DNA of 64,000 bases from Pseudomonas sp. IPO3778 (GTDB lineage Bacteria > Pseudomonadota > Gammaproteobacteria > Pseudomonadales > Pseudomonadaceae): NCBI RefSeq assembly GCF_013386825.1, contig NZ_JACARC010000039.1, positions 55,671 through 119,670 of the forward strand, in the 5' to 3' direction. The notes under the pieces were generated by a model. The model was not told where the DNA came from, did not search any database, and saw only the letters and a program-made list of their open reading frames with translations. The position numbers and the translations under genes are program-made. This document shows positions 8,060-16,531 of this stretch, one piece after another; the stretch's first letter is position 1, and each line of letters opens with the position of its first letter.

Positions 8060-8087
8060 AGATGTGGTCGATTCTGGAAGATTCAAG
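8060..8087 (-). promoter_or_regulatory. Sigma-32 (RpoH) promoter for clpB
   Basis: On the minus strand CTTGAA (8087-8082), a 14-base spacer and CCACATCT (8067-8060) fit the sigma-32 consensus CTTGAA-N13-15-CCCCATNT with one main change in the -10 element. It starts transcription about 65-70 bases before the clpB ATG. Confidence 0.75.
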
Positions 8088-8117
8088 CTGCCGATAGTTG
8101 ACGCAGGTCAGGAGAGT

Positions 8118-8843
8118 CTAGCGTTCAAGCCAGATAAGGGAGGCAAACCGACCCGTGCGCGGGCTGCGACGGTAGGAATAGAAGCGGGGATCGGTCACGG
8201 TGCAGAAGCCACCGCCATAGACCGCAGTAACGCCGCGGGCGGCGAGGCGCAGGCGGGCCAGTTGGTAAATGTCGGCCATGAACTTGCCCGGGTTCTGACT
8301 GGGGACGAACGCCTCAATGGTTTCAGGAAGTTGCTGCACAAAGGCTTCACGCACTTCCGGGCCGACTTCAAAGGCTTGCGGGCCAATGGCCGGGCCTAGC
8401 CAGACCATTACGTCGGCAGTCTCGGTATCCAGGCTTTCAAGGGTCGCTTCCAATACCCCAGCGGCCAGGCCACGCCAACCGGCATGAGCTGCCGCTACGC
8501 GGGTGCCGGCGCGATTGCAAAACAAGGCAGGCAGACAATCTGCCGTCATTGACGTACAGGCGATGCCAGGGGTGCTGGTCCAACTGCCATCTGCTTCGGC
8601 AGTCCGGCCAGGGTCGGCCTCAACCACAACCACACCATGAACCTGACGCAGCCAGGCTGGCTGAATGTTGAAGGCATCGGTGAGGCGACGGCGATTTTCA
8701 AGGACGGCTTCGAGGCGGTCCTCAACATGATCACCCAGATTGAGGCTGTCGAACGGCGCCACACTGACGCCGCCCGCACGGGTGGTAACGCAGGCTTTCA
8801 CCCTGGCCGGCGCGGGCCAGTCAGGAATCAGCCAGTCACTCAT
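8118..8843 (-). CDS. pgeF: Peptidoglycan editing factor PgeF (YfiH, laccase-fold)
   Basis: A 241-residue cytosolic protein of the YfiH/DUF152 family. Family members are multi-copper-like fold enzymes reported as purine nucleoside phosphorylases or polyphenol oxidases, and in E. coli PgeF corrects peptidoglycan stem composition. The conserved metal-site segments are present: RQVHG (residue ~66), TADCLP (~100), AAAHAGWRG (~116) and GPAIGP (~151). The start overlaps the end of rluD by 4 bp, indicating translational coupling in a rluD-pgeF operon. Confidence 0.92.
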   Translation of the reverse strand: MSDWLIPDWPAPARVKACVTTRAGGVSVAPFDSLNLGDHVEDRLEAVLENRRRLTDAFNIQPAWLRQVHGVVVVEADPGRTAEADGSWTSTPGIACTSMTADCLPALFCNRAGTRVAAAHAGWRGLAAGVLEATLESLDTETADVMVWLGPAIGPQAFEVGPEVREAFVQQLPETIEAFVPSQNPGKFMADIYQLARLRLAARGVTAVYGGGFCTVTDPRFYSYRRSPRTGRFASLIWLER

Positions 8844-9802
8844 CCGATAAACGCCTCGCGATCCTGCTTGAGCAACGACAACAACCAGACAAAATCGTCG
8901 GGAAGTGGCGATTCCCAGCTCATCCGCTTACCGCTCGTCGGATGATCCAGCTCCAGGAAGCGTGCATGCAGCGCCTGGCGGGGGAAGGTTTTCAGCGAAT
9001 CAACCATGGTGGCACTGGCCGCTGGCGGGATACGGAAGCGGCCGCCGTAGGCCGGATCTCCGACCAACGGGAAGTTGATGTGCGCCATGTGCACCCGGAT
9101 CTGGTGGGTACGACCGGTTTCCAGCTTCACCCGCACGTGAGTGTGGGAGCGGAAACGCTCGAGCACACGGTAGTGGCTGACAGCTTGTTTGCCGCCTTCC
9201 ATCACCGCCATGCGCTGGCGCTGCTGGCCGTGGCGACCGATCGGGGCATTGATTTTGCCACCGGCGGTTACCACGCCGATCACGATGCATTCGTAGATCC
9301 GGCTGACGCTGCGGCTCTGCAGTTGTGTGACCAACTGCGTCTGCGCCTGAATGGTCTTGGCAACCACCATAAGGCCGGTGGTGTCCTTGTCCAGGCGGTG
9401 CACGATGCCGCAACGCGGGACATTGATAATGTCCGGCACGTGGTGCAGCAAGGCATTGAGCAGAGTGCCATCAGCGTGCCCGGCTGCCGGGTGAACCACC
9501 AGGCCTGCGGGTTTATTGATCACCAGGATGTCGTCGTCTTCGTAGACGATGTCCAGTTCAATGTCCTGGGCGATCCATTCTCCCTGGGCTTCCTGCTCGG
9601 CAGTCAGCTCAAGAATCGCACCACCATGAACTATGTCTCGCGGGCGGATAACCGCTCCATCCACAGTCAGGCGGCCGTCTTTGATCCAGGCGGAAAGGCG
9701 CGAGCGCGAGTGCTCAGCGAATAATTGTGCGGCGACTTGATCGAGGCGTTGGCCGCCCAATTCGGACGGCACCTCTGCGCTAAGTTCAATTTTATCGGAC
9801 AT
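8840..9802 (-). CDS. rluD: 23S rRNA pseudouridine synthase RluD
   Basis: RluD makes pseudouridines 1911, 1915 and 1917 in helix 69 of 23S rRNA. The 320-residue product has an N-terminal S4 RNA-binding domain (GGQRLDQVAAQLFAEHSRSRLSAWIK region) and the catalytic motif HRLDKDTTGL with the active aspartate. ATG 9802 (MSDKIELSAEV) gives the usual length; the frame continues upstream across the bamD promoter area without supporting features. It is divergent from bamD, the standard arrangement in Pseudomonas, and overlaps pgeF downstream. Confidence 0.95.
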   Translation of the reverse strand: MSDKIELSAEVPSELGGQRLDQVAAQLFAEHSRSRLSAWIKDGRLTVDGAVIRPRDIVHGGAILELTAEQEAQGEWIAQDIELDIVYEDDDILVINKPAGLVVHPAAGHADGTLLNALLHHVPDIINVPRCGIVHRLDKDTTGLMVVAKTIQAQTQLVTQLQSRSVSRIYECIVIGVVTAGGKINAPIGRHGQQRQRMAVMEGGKQAVSHYRVLERFRSHTHVRVKLETGRTHQIRVHMAHINFPLVGDPAYGGRFRIPPAASATMVDSLKTFPRQALHARFLELDHPTSGKRMSWESPLPDDFVWLLSLLKQDREAFIG

Positions 9803-9951
9803 GCTCAGACTAGGCGTGGCACAGCCTTTGGTTTCGGCTGCGCGCTTGTGGTTAAATACGGCGTCTTTTGCCCCGAGGCTTTCCAAGGGGCGCTCATCAT
9901 AACAGGACGGCCCCGCCCAAGACAGCGGCCGTCATAGGGACGCAAGCCGCC

Positions 9952-10977
9952 ATGCAAGTGAAACACCTGCTGCTGATCGCCATCCTCGCCATGACTGCTG
10001 CTTGCTCGTCAACAAAGGAAGTCGTCGACGAAAACCTGAGCGAGGTCGAGCTGTACCAACTGGCTCAGACCGACCTGAACAACCACAGCTACACCAGCGC
10101 CACGGCAAAGCTGAAGGCACTGGAGTCGCGGTATCCGTTCGGGCGCTACGCCGACCAGGCCCAGCTCGAGCTGATCTACGCCAACTACAAGAACGCCGAG
10201 CCGGAAGCTGCCAAGTCCGCCGCCGAGCGTTTTATCCGCCTGCACCCGCAGCACCCGAACGTGGATTACGCCTACTACCTCAAGGGCCTGACCTCGTTTG
10301 ACCAGGACGTTGGGCTGCTGGCGCGCTTCCTGCCGCTGGACATGACCAAGCGTGACCCGGGCGCCGCCCGCGACTCCTACAACGAGTTCGCCCAGCTGAC
10401 CAGCCGCTACCCCAACAGCCGTTATGCGCCTGACGCCAAGCAGCGCATGATCTACCTGCGCAACCTGCTGGCGTCCTACGAAATCCACGTCGCCGACTAC
10501 TACCTGACCCGTCAGGCCTATGTCGCTGCCGCCAACCGTGGCCGCTACGTAGTGGAAAACTTCCAGGAAACCCCATCCGTGGGTGACGGCCTGGCCGTGA
10601 TGACCGAGGCCTATCAGCGTTTGCACCTGGACGCCCTGGCGGCCACCAGCCTGGAAACCCTGAAGCTCAACTACCCGGACCATCCAAGCCTGAAAGACGG
10701 CCAGTTCGTGCCGCAGGTTGCCGAAGCCGACAACCGTTCGTGGTTGAGCAAATACACCCTGGGCCTGATCGAATCCCGTCCACCGCTGCCGCCGGGTGAA
10801 ACCCGCGCCAACCAGGACATCATCAAGCAATACCAGGACGCCAAGGATTCGATTCCATCGGACCTCAAGCCCCGTGACGAAAACGGCGACATTATCGAAG
10901 AGCAAGGGCCTCAAGCCCTGGGCAACAACGAAGATCGCTCGTGGTTCAGCTACATGACCTTCGGTGTCTTTGACTGA
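9952..10977 (+). CDS. bamD: Outer membrane assembly lipoprotein BamD
   Basis: BamD is an essential lipoprotein of the BAM complex that inserts beta-barrel proteins into the outer membrane. The 341-residue product starts MQVKHLLLIAILAMTAAC, a lipoprotein signal with the lipidated cysteine at residue 18. TPR-like helices follow, with conserved segments LESRYPFGRYADQAQL and RYPNSRYAPDAKQRM. It is longer than E. coli BamD (about 245 residues); the extra C-terminal tail is normal for Pseudomonas. It is divergent from rluD and followed by a strong terminator. Confidence 0.95.
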   Translation: MQVKHLLLIAILAMTAACSSTKEVVDENLSEVELYQLAQTDLNNHSYTSATAKLKALESRYPFGRYADQAQLELIYANYKNAEPEAAKSAAERFIRLHPQHPNVDYAYYLKGLTSFDQDVGLLARFLPLDMTKRDPGAARDSYNEFAQLTSRYPNSRYAPDAKQRMIYLRNLLASYEIHVADYYLTRQAYVAAANRGRYVVENFQETPSVGDGLAVMTEAYQRLHLDALAATSLETLKLNYPDHPSLKDGQFVPQVAEADNRSWLSKYTLGLIESRPPLPPGETRANQDIIKQYQDAKDSIPSDLKPRDENGDIIEEQGPQALGNNEDRSWFSYMTFGVFD

Positions 10978-10998
10978 TTGTTCGCCGCAATGCAAAAA

Positions 10999-11026
10999 GG
11001 GAGCTCCTCGGAGCTCCCTTTTTTAT
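10999..11026 (+). terminator. bamD terminator
   Basis: A GGGAGCTC stem with its complement GAGCTCCC and a four-base loop is followed by TTTTTTATT, 21 bases after the bamD stop. Confidence 0.9.
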
Positions 11027-11103
11027 TGCGCAGCATAATTGCGCTGTGCGCCTGTCACGTCCTTGGCTAAACTGCCGAATCCCTTGTCGAGAAACTGCTC
11101 ATC

Positions 11104-11337
11104 ATGGTTCGTCTACTGTTCTGGATTGCCGTTATTGCTGCCGCGGTATGGTTTTGGCGCAAATTCAAAAGCCCGGCCGCCAAACAGCAGCGGCCCAGCG
11201 AACCCGGCACGATCCAGATGGTTCGTTGCGCCCACTGCGGCCTTCACCTGCCGCAGGATCGAGCCTTGAGCCAGCGCCAGGAGTGGTATTGCACCCAGGC
11301 ACATCTGGAGCAGGGCCCGAAGGCTATCCAGCGTTGA
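11104..11337 (+). CDS. PP0621-type small membrane protein with zinc-ribbon-like motif
   Basis: A 77-residue protein with an N-terminal transmembrane helix (LLFWIAVIAAAVWFW) and a soluble C terminus containing C-A-H-C and a later W-Y-C, suggestive of a partial metal site. It matches the family annotated in Pseudomonas as PP0621. Its last 14 bases overlap the convergent thiO gene. The function is unknown. Confidence 0.82.
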   Translation: MVRLLFWIAVIAAAVWFWRKFKSPAAKQQRPSEPGTIQMVRCAHCGLHLPQDRALSQRQEWYCTQAHLEQGPKAIQR

Positions 11338-12433
11338 TTCGGCCTGCGGGCGCGTAAGGGGCCGGGTCAATGATCGGCTCACGCTCCAGCAACAAATCGG
11401 CAAACAATTGGCAAGACGCCGGTGCCAGCACCAGGCCATTGCGGTAATGCCCGCAGTTGAGCCACAACCCGTCAAACCCAGGCACCTTGCCAATATAGGG
11501 AATGCCTTCCGGTGAGCCGGGCCGCAAGCCGGCCCAATGCCCCACCACTTCGGCATCGGCCAGGGCCGGAATCAACTCCACGGCTGAGGCTTTCAGGCTT
11601 TCCAGCGCCGAACCGGTGGGCGTCTTATCGAAGCCCTCATGCTCCAACGTACTGCCGATCAGGATATGCCCGTCTCGCCGGGGAATCGCATAACGCCCCT
11701 TGGCCAGGACCATGCTCGATAAAAAGTCCGATGCACACTTGTACAAAATCATCTGCCCCTTGACCGGCTCAACGGGTAACTCCAACCCAAGGCTGCCCAA
11801 TAACTCACCGCTCCAGGCACCGGCGGCGAGCACCACCTGATCACCCCGGATCGGCCCGAGCGCGGTATTCACGCCAACCACGTTGCCGTCTTCCTGAATA
11901 AACCCATCAACCGCGCACTGCTCGTGAATCGTCACACCGGGCAAGGCCAACAAGGCCGCCTTGAGGGATTTGACCAACCGCGGATTACGCACATTGGCCA
12001 CATCCGCCATATAGATCGCCTGGGAAAACCCGGCGCCCAGCACCGGCACCGCGTCATGGGCCGCTGAAACATCTACCTTGCTCAGCGGGCGCCCTTCGCG
12101 CGCAGCCCAGGCAAGCGCCTCGGCCTCATCGTCCAGGTCCAGCCAGTAGAGGCCGGTGGTGTGAACTTCCGGATCAATGCCGGTAGCCGCGAACAGACGC
12201 TCCGCCAACTGCGGGTAAAAGTCCTGGGACCAGTGCGCCAAAGCCGTCACCGCCGGGCTATAGCGCCACGGGTACAGGGGGGAAACAATGCCACCGCCAG
12301 CCCAGGAAGACTCCTGCCCGACCGCCGAACGATCCAGCAACACAACCGCCTGCCCTTGAGTCGCCAGGTTGAACGCCGTCAACAACCCGATGACCCCACC
12401 ACCCACAACCACTACTTGCTGTTGCTTAGCCAT
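11324..12433 (-). CDS. thiO: Glycine oxidase ThiO
   Basis: A FAD-dependent amine oxidase of 369 residues that converts glycine to iminoglycine for the thiazole part of thiamine. The FAD motif VVVVGGGVIGLLTAFNL starts at residue 7. Other family segments are SSWAGGGIVSPLYPWRY (~46-62), LPVEPVKGQMILY (~225) and the C-terminal GHYRNGLVLAP. The start at 12433 (MAKQQQVVVVGGG) is chosen because it places the Rossmann fold at the N terminus. It lies after pilE on the same strand with a 62-base gap and overlaps the PP0621-type gene tail to tail. Confidence 0.93.
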   Translation of the reverse strand: MAKQQQVVVVGGGVIGLLTAFNLATQGQAVVLLDRSAVGQESSWAGGGIVSPLYPWRYSPAVTALAHWSQDFYPQLAERLFAATGIDPEVHTTGLYWLDLDDEAEALAWAAREGRPLSKVDVSAAHDAVPVLGAGFSQAIYMADVANVRNPRLVKSLKAALLALPGVTIHEQCAVDGFIQEDGNVVGVNTALGPIRGDQVVLAAGAWSGELLGSLGLELPVEPVKGQMILYKCASDFLSSMVLAKGRYAIPRRDGHILIGSTLEHEGFDKTPTGSALESLKASAVELIPALADAEVVGHWAGLRPGSPEGIPYIGKVPGFDGLWLNCGHYRNGLVLAPASCQLFADLLLEREPIIDPAPYAPAGRINAG

Positions 12434-12495
12434 TGTTCGATCCAGCCGATAAAAAGAAAAAGGCACGCCCGGCGCCCAATCGTCCAGCTTCCTCA

Positions 12496-12897
12496 TCATT
12501 GCCCCCAGCACGCCTTGCGCGTCATATCAGGCGCGGCTCCCGGGTTGCTTCGCGCACCGGTACTGCTCAGGCTGAAGGCGGCACAGGGATCACCCGCCAT
12601 CACCGAGTCATTTGCGGGCGTGGCAAGCAGAACGAAATCCTGAGGGTTGAATTCAAGGGTGATTCTATAGCGATCATTGCCGGCAATGACGCCAGTCGCA
12701 TCAATAAAAGTGCCATTTCTCGCGTAATAACGTTCAAGGTGCTGGGCTTGCTCGGCCAGCAACCCGGCAATCTCTGCGCGATAGACCTTTTTCATATGGT
12801 TGGCATACCCGGGATAGGCGACACCAGCCAGGAGCCCGATGATCGCCACGGCGATCAATAATTCGATCAAGGTAAAGCCTGTGCAATCCTTGCTCAT
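12496..12897 (-). CDS. pilE: Type IV minor pilin PilE
   Basis: A 133-residue pilin-like protein with the type III signal GFTLIELLIAVAIIGLLAG cut by PilD after the glycine. The mature N terminus is the usual hydrophobic helix with Glu5, and the C-terminal domain has two cysteines (residues near 105 and 130) that could close the D-region loop. ATG 12897 is preferred over the upstream GTG 12909 because AGGTGA lies seven bases before it. It is last in the pilV-pilW-pilX-pilE row. In P. aeruginosa PilE helps initiate pilus assembly; here pilY1 and pilY2, which normally come just before it, are absent. Confidence 0.9.
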   Translation of the reverse strand: MSKDCTGFTLIELLIAVAIIGLLAGVAYPGYANHMKKVYRAEIAGLLAEQAQHLERYYARNGTFIDATGVIAGNDRYRITLEFNPQDFVLLATPANDSVMAGDPCAAFSLSSTGARSNPGAAPDMTRKACWGQ

Positions 12898-12909
12898 CGT
12901 GCTGTTCAC

Positions 12910-13437
12910 CTATTGAAGTTGCCGCCACATGATTCGTCTGAAACGCTCACCAGACCCGCTGCCTATGCGTGCATACACAGACTCCAGGACCGACCGAGAG
13001 TGACCACTCACCCCCACTGAAGTCACGCGATAGAGGGTGGCCTGAGCGTGCGCCGGGAGATGAGCCAAGCCCACCCCCGGCCCCAGATTCTGAATACCGT
13101 AAATGCCATCCTTCATCCCGACCCAGGTGACAGCCGACACGGGGTTCGTCCCCGGTCCCACCACCGAAACCGACTCGGCAGGGGGCGCGCACGCCGCCAC
13201 AGAGCGGCATTGGCGCAAGGTAAAGCCAGGGGACTGCACCACTGACTCTCCGAGCCGAAGCCCACTTTCGGCCAGCTGAAACGACTGGTTACGCTGTCGA
13301 ACGCTGCCGGCCATTTTTTCTTGTGAGATTGCCCCCTGCATCGAAGACAACCCGAGGAGCGTCAACAGCAGCAGAAATACCAGGCTGATCAGCAAAACCA
13401 TGCCGGCCTGCCTCGGATAGGAGAGGTAATAACCCAT
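12910..13437 (-). CDS. pilX: Type IV minor pilin PilX-like protein
   Basis: A 175-residue protein with the PilX-type N terminus: a short basic leader (YLSYPRQAG), then a hydrophobic helix MVLLISLVFLLLLTLLGLSSMQG and the conserved N-Q-S-F-Q-L-A-E-S-G-L segment. PilX lacks the classical GFTLIE but is a PilD substrate in P. aeruginosa and is part of the pilus-priming minor-pilin complex. Seven bases separate it from pilW, and 12 bases separate it from the chosen start of pilE, so the genes form one operon. Confidence 0.86.
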   Translation of the reverse strand: MGYYLSYPRQAGMVLLISLVFLLLLTLLGLSSMQGAISQEKMAGSVRQRNQSFQLAESGLRLGESVVQSPGFTLRQCRSVAACAPPAESVSVVGPGTNPVSAVTWVGMKDGIYGIQNLGPGVGLAHLPAHAQATLYRVTSVGVSGHSRSVLESVYARIGSGSGERFRRIMWRQLQ

Positions 13438-13444
13438 GCGCCCG

Positions 13445-14152
13445 CTACTCCAGACGATTACGCAGCGCCGCCACAACGCTGTAGGTCTGGTCTTTCACCA
13501 GCCCCGCAGGGTCCTGAAGCGTCAGCAGAATCCGCACGCTACGTATCAGCGACTCATCGTCCGGGCTGGGTTCGTATCGAGTGACCACGGGGGAGCCCGC
13601 CTTCCCGGCCACCCCAAAGCTGATATCAAATGCCCCCACGTTATCCACGAGCACTGCCTTGCTCGGGGCCGCCAGTGTGCTGAACTTCAACTGCCCACCC
13701 TCGAAGGTGTAGGTCAGCCAGCGCAGCGGAAAGCGGATTTGCCCAGGCGCGGCTGCTGGCGCGCTCCCCACATAGGCCTGGGCGGCAGCGGTGCAGTCGG
13801 AAAGTACTGTCCAGTCGGGCTTGCTGCCGCCCTCTCCGACGTCAGCGGTCACCAGCGTCAGGGAGCGGGAACTGCCGGTGATACTCCAGCCGACAGGACG
13901 GTCGAAACCCGCGGGCGCGTTGCCGATGGATGCGGTAGACAGGCAACCAAACATGCCCGCCTGGCGTATTTCCTGAATCAGCTTGCCCAGGACGAACCGT
14001 GCGTCATCCTGCAACAACGAAGCCGCATGCCGACTGGCATGAGTGGCTCGGGAGCTGAGTGCAATCTGGGTCACGCCCATGATCAATACCAGACCGAGGG
14101 CCAGGGCCAGCAGTATCTCCACAAGGCTGAAACCACGAACAGGGCCGCTCAT
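13445..14152 (-). CDS. pilW: Type IV minor pilin PilW
   Basis: A 235-residue protein with a very short leader and prepilin site RGFSLVEILLALALGLVLIMGV, as in PilW. The segment RFVLGKLIQEIRQAGMFGC near residue 52 is typical of the PilW family. Its start overlaps the pilV stop (ATGA). It is a core minor pilin thought to form the pilus tip/priming complex with PilV, PilX and FimU. Confidence 0.9.
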   Translation of the reverse strand: MSGPVRGFSLVEILLALALGLVLIMGVTQIALSSRATHASRHAASLLQDDARFVLGKLIQEIRQAGMFGCLSTASIGNAPAGFDRPVGWSITGSSRSLTLVTADVGEGGSKPDWTVLSDCTAAAQAYVGSAPAAAPGQIRFPLRWLTYTFEGGQLKFSTLAAPSKAVLVDNVGAFDISFGVAGKAGSPVVTRYEPSPDDESLIRSVRILLTLQDPAGLVKDQTYSVVAALRNRLE

Positions 14153-14637
14153 GGCAACACCCTTGGATCGACGGCCACCCGGCTGGTCAGGGTGAATGTT
14201 TCCCGGGCGCCTTGGGCCTTCGCCCCACGGGAATCATCCCAACTGATGCTGATGGTCACCTCTCGCTGATTGATCGCAACCGACCCCTTGGCACCCTCCC
14301 CGGCGAACCCGGCGATGTTGGCTTCGAAATCGTGCAGGTCCAGATCACGGACGCTCGCGAACGAGGCGCTGGAAGGCGCCCGCTCGCTCTGCCCCCAGGC
14401 GTAGTCGGCGCCGGAGTTGGCGCGGATCCGGTCGAGCATGTCGTACGCAATGAAGCTGGCCTGGCTGGTCATCCTGGAACTGTCGGTGTATTTCAACGCG
14501 TTGAGCTGGATCACTGCGGCGCCCAGCAGGCCAACTGCCAGGATCAGCACGGATACCAGGACCTCGATCAGGGTCATCCCGGCTTGGGCCGATTGAGGGT
14601 GAAACGTTACGGGGCAAGCGTTCATTACCATCGTCAT
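14149..14637 (-). CDS. pilV: Type IV minor pilin PilV
   Basis: A 162-residue pilin-like protein with processing site AGMTLIEVLVSVLILAVGLLG beginning near residue 20 and the PilV-type segment ALKYTDSSRMTSQASFIAYDMLDRIRAN. Three ATG codons lie close together (14637, 14631, 14625) and none has a strong ribosome site, so the exact start is open. It is the first gene of the minus-strand minor-pilin operon; no fimU precedes it on this strand. Confidence 0.9.
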   Translation of the reverse strand: MTMVMNACPVTFHPQSAQAGMTLIEVLVSVLILAVGLLGAAVIQLNALKYTDSSRMTSQASFIAYDMLDRIRANSGADYAWGQSERAPSSASFASVRDLDLHDFEANIAGFAGEGAKGSVAINQREVTISISWDDSRGAKAQGARETFTLTSRVAVDPRVLP

Positions 14638-14844
14638 CCGTGTCGAAGGTCATCAAAAAGCAGCGGAAAAACTGCCGAGCGACGCAAGACTAGCGCCGGT
14701 CTTGCCACAGCGCTGCCCCCCGGAACAAAGCGAAATACTTTGGACAGGATGGCCATCATTCAACGCCACGGCCTGGGCGCTATAACTATGTCTGCCATCC
14801 GGCACCGACTGAAGAAGCACACCGCGTCCACGGAGGGACGGCAC

Positions 14845-15426
14845 ATGAAACAACGAGGTTTCTCACTGATCGAGCTGCTACTGGGCCTTTTCCTGAGCGG
14901 CATCCTGGCCAACCTGGCAGTGCCCAGCCTGAAGGGATTACTTGAATCGCAGCGACGCCAGAGCGCTGCCGAATCCCTCGCCGGCGGGGTGCGTTACGCG
15001 CGCACGGAAGCCATCGCGCGGAACCGTACGGTGGTTATCCATGCACTGGACGATGACTGGAGCCGGGGATGGAGAGTGATACTGGACCAGAACGGTCGCG
15101 GCCACCTGGATGACGACAACCCGGTGCTGCTGGAGCGCCAGGACAGCGGGCAAATACCGATTGTGGGGAATACCCCGGTGAGAACCCAGATACGTTTCAG
15201 CAGCCTGGGCGAACCGCTGCTCTCAGCGGGAGCGTTCAGCGCCGGTACCGTTCACGTGTGTGCAACGGACCAGCAACTGAGCCTGTACCAAATTGTGCTG
15301 GCCGCCAGCGGGCGCATCAGCCTGCGCAGTAACAAGACCGAGCAGGCGCTGTGCCGGGGCTATGCCGGCACGCTGAGGCTCAGAGCAGCGAACGAACCCG
15401 CAGCTCCTTGGGCATGGAGAAAGTGA
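14845..15426 (+). CDS. GspH/FimT-family pseudopilin
   Basis: A 193-residue prepilin with leader MKQR and site GFSLIELLLGLFLSGILANLAVPSL, followed by the GspH/FimT segment SAAESLAGGVRYARTEAIARN. FimT/FimU proteins are minor pilins; some bind DNA during uptake. The start follows a good ribosome site (GGAGGG, 7 bases). It is divergent from the pilV operon with a 207-base gap in which I see no clear promoter. Its last 47 bases overlap ispH tail to tail, so the C terminus (AANEPAAPWAWRK) is read from the ispH end and may be a recent extension. I cannot tell FimT from FimU by sequence alone. Confidence 0.87.
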   Translation: MKQRGFSLIELLLGLFLSGILANLAVPSLKGLLESQRRQSAAESLAGGVRYARTEAIARNRTVVIHALDDDWSRGWRVILDQNGRGHLDDDNPVLLERQDSGQIPIVGNTPVRTQIRFSSLGEPLLSAGAFSAGTVHVCATDQQLSLYQIVLAASGRISLRSNKTEQALCRGYAGTLRLRAANEPAAPWAWRK

Positions 15427-16327
15427 TGTTCTCTTCACGGCCAGCCAGCTCATCAGCGCCGGTAGCTCCCCAGGCCTGCAGTTGCTGAATCACGCCACGC
15501 ACCAAGACTTCCGGGGCCGAGGCGCCCGCAGTGATGCCAATGCGCTCGACACCGTCGAACCAACTGCGCTGCATATCCTCGGCGCCATCGATCAGGTAGG
15601 CCGGGGTGGCCATGCGCTCGGCCAGTTCGCGCAGGCGATTGGAGTTGGAGCTGTTGGGGCTACCGACCACCAATACCACATCGCATTCGTCGGCCAACTG
15701 CTTGACGGCGTCCTGGCGGTTTTGCGTGGCGTAGCAGATGTCGTCCTTGCGCGGGCCTCCGATGGCCGGGAAGCGTGTACGCAAGGCGTCAATCACCCGG
15801 CTGGTGTCGTCCATCGACAAGGTCGTCTGGGTCACGAAGGCCAGCTTTTCAGGGTTGTGCACCTGCAACGCGGCAACGTCTTTTTCGTCTTCTACCAGGT
15901 AGATCGCGCCGCCATTGCTGCCGTCGTACTGGCCCATGGTGCCTTCGACTTCCGGGTGACCGGCATGGCCGATCAGGATGCATTCACGACCGTCACGGCT
16001 GTAGCGCGCGACCTCGATGTGCACCTTGGTCACCAGCGGGCAGGTGGCGTCGAACACCTTCAGGCCACGGCCTGCCGCTTCGGTGCGCACCGCCTGGGAA
16101 ACACCGTGGGCACTGAAGATGACGATAACGTCGTCCGGCACCTGGTCCAGCTCTTCAACGAAGATGGCGCCGCGACTGCGCAGGTCTTCGACCACGAATT
16201 TGTTGTGGACGACTTCATGGCGCACGTAAATCGGCGGCCCGAAGACTTCCAGGGCGCGGTTGACGATTTCGATCGCCCGGTCCACGCCGGCGCAGAAGCC
16301 ACGGGGGTTGGCGAGTTTGATTTGCAT
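15380..16327 (-). CDS. ispH: 4-hydroxy-3-methylbut-2-enyl diphosphate reductase IspH (LytB)
   Basis: IspH is the last enzyme of the MEP isoprenoid pathway, reducing HMBPP to IPP and DMAPP with a [4Fe-4S] cluster. The 315-residue product begins MQIKLANPRGFCAGVDRAI with the first cluster cysteine. Further conserved parts are DATCPLVTKVH (second cysteine), GHPEVEGTMGQ and CYATQNRQDAV (third cysteine region), and VVGSPNSSNSNRL. It is the distal gene of the lspA-fkpB-ispH row, but a REPIN-bearing gap of about 200 bases separates it from fkpB. Confidence 0.96.
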   Translation of the reverse strand: MQIKLANPRGFCAGVDRAIEIVNRALEVFGPPIYVRHEVVHNKFVVEDLRSRGAIFVEELDQVPDDVIVIFSAHGVSQAVRTEAAGRGLKVFDATCPLVTKVHIEVARYSRDGRECILIGHAGHPEVEGTMGQYDGSNGGAIYLVEDEKDVAALQVHNPEKLAFVTQTTLSMDDTSRVIDALRTRFPAIGGPRKDDICYATQNRQDAVKQLADECDVVLVVGSPNSSNSNRLRELAERMATPAYLIDGAEDMQRSWFDGVERIGITAGASAPEVLVRGVIQQLQAWGATGADELAGREENITFSMPKELRVRSLL

Positions 16328-16364
16328 GCTGTGCCTCGTGTCTTGCCCTGTCGGAGCGAGCTTG

Positions 16365-16496
16365 TGTGGCGAGGGAGCTTGCTCCCGCTGAGCTGCGAAG
16401 CAGCCCCAACCTGGGCAATCAAGACACGTCAGATGTATCTCGATGAACAGTTTGGGAGTGCTACGCACTCCAGCGGGAGCAAGCTCCCTCGCCACA
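16365..16496. repeat. REPIN, TGTGGCGAGGGAGCTTGCTCCCGCTGAGCTGCGAAGC subfamily
   Basis: Outer inverted arms TGTGGCGAGGGAGCTTGCTC and complement flank an inner segment with GCTGCGAAGCAGCCCC. It lies between fkpB and ispH, inside what is otherwise a tightly packed operon. Confidence 0.85.
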
Positions 16497-16531
16497 ACAG
16501 GCTCAGCCCTACAGTAGGCCGGTTTCGTTAG

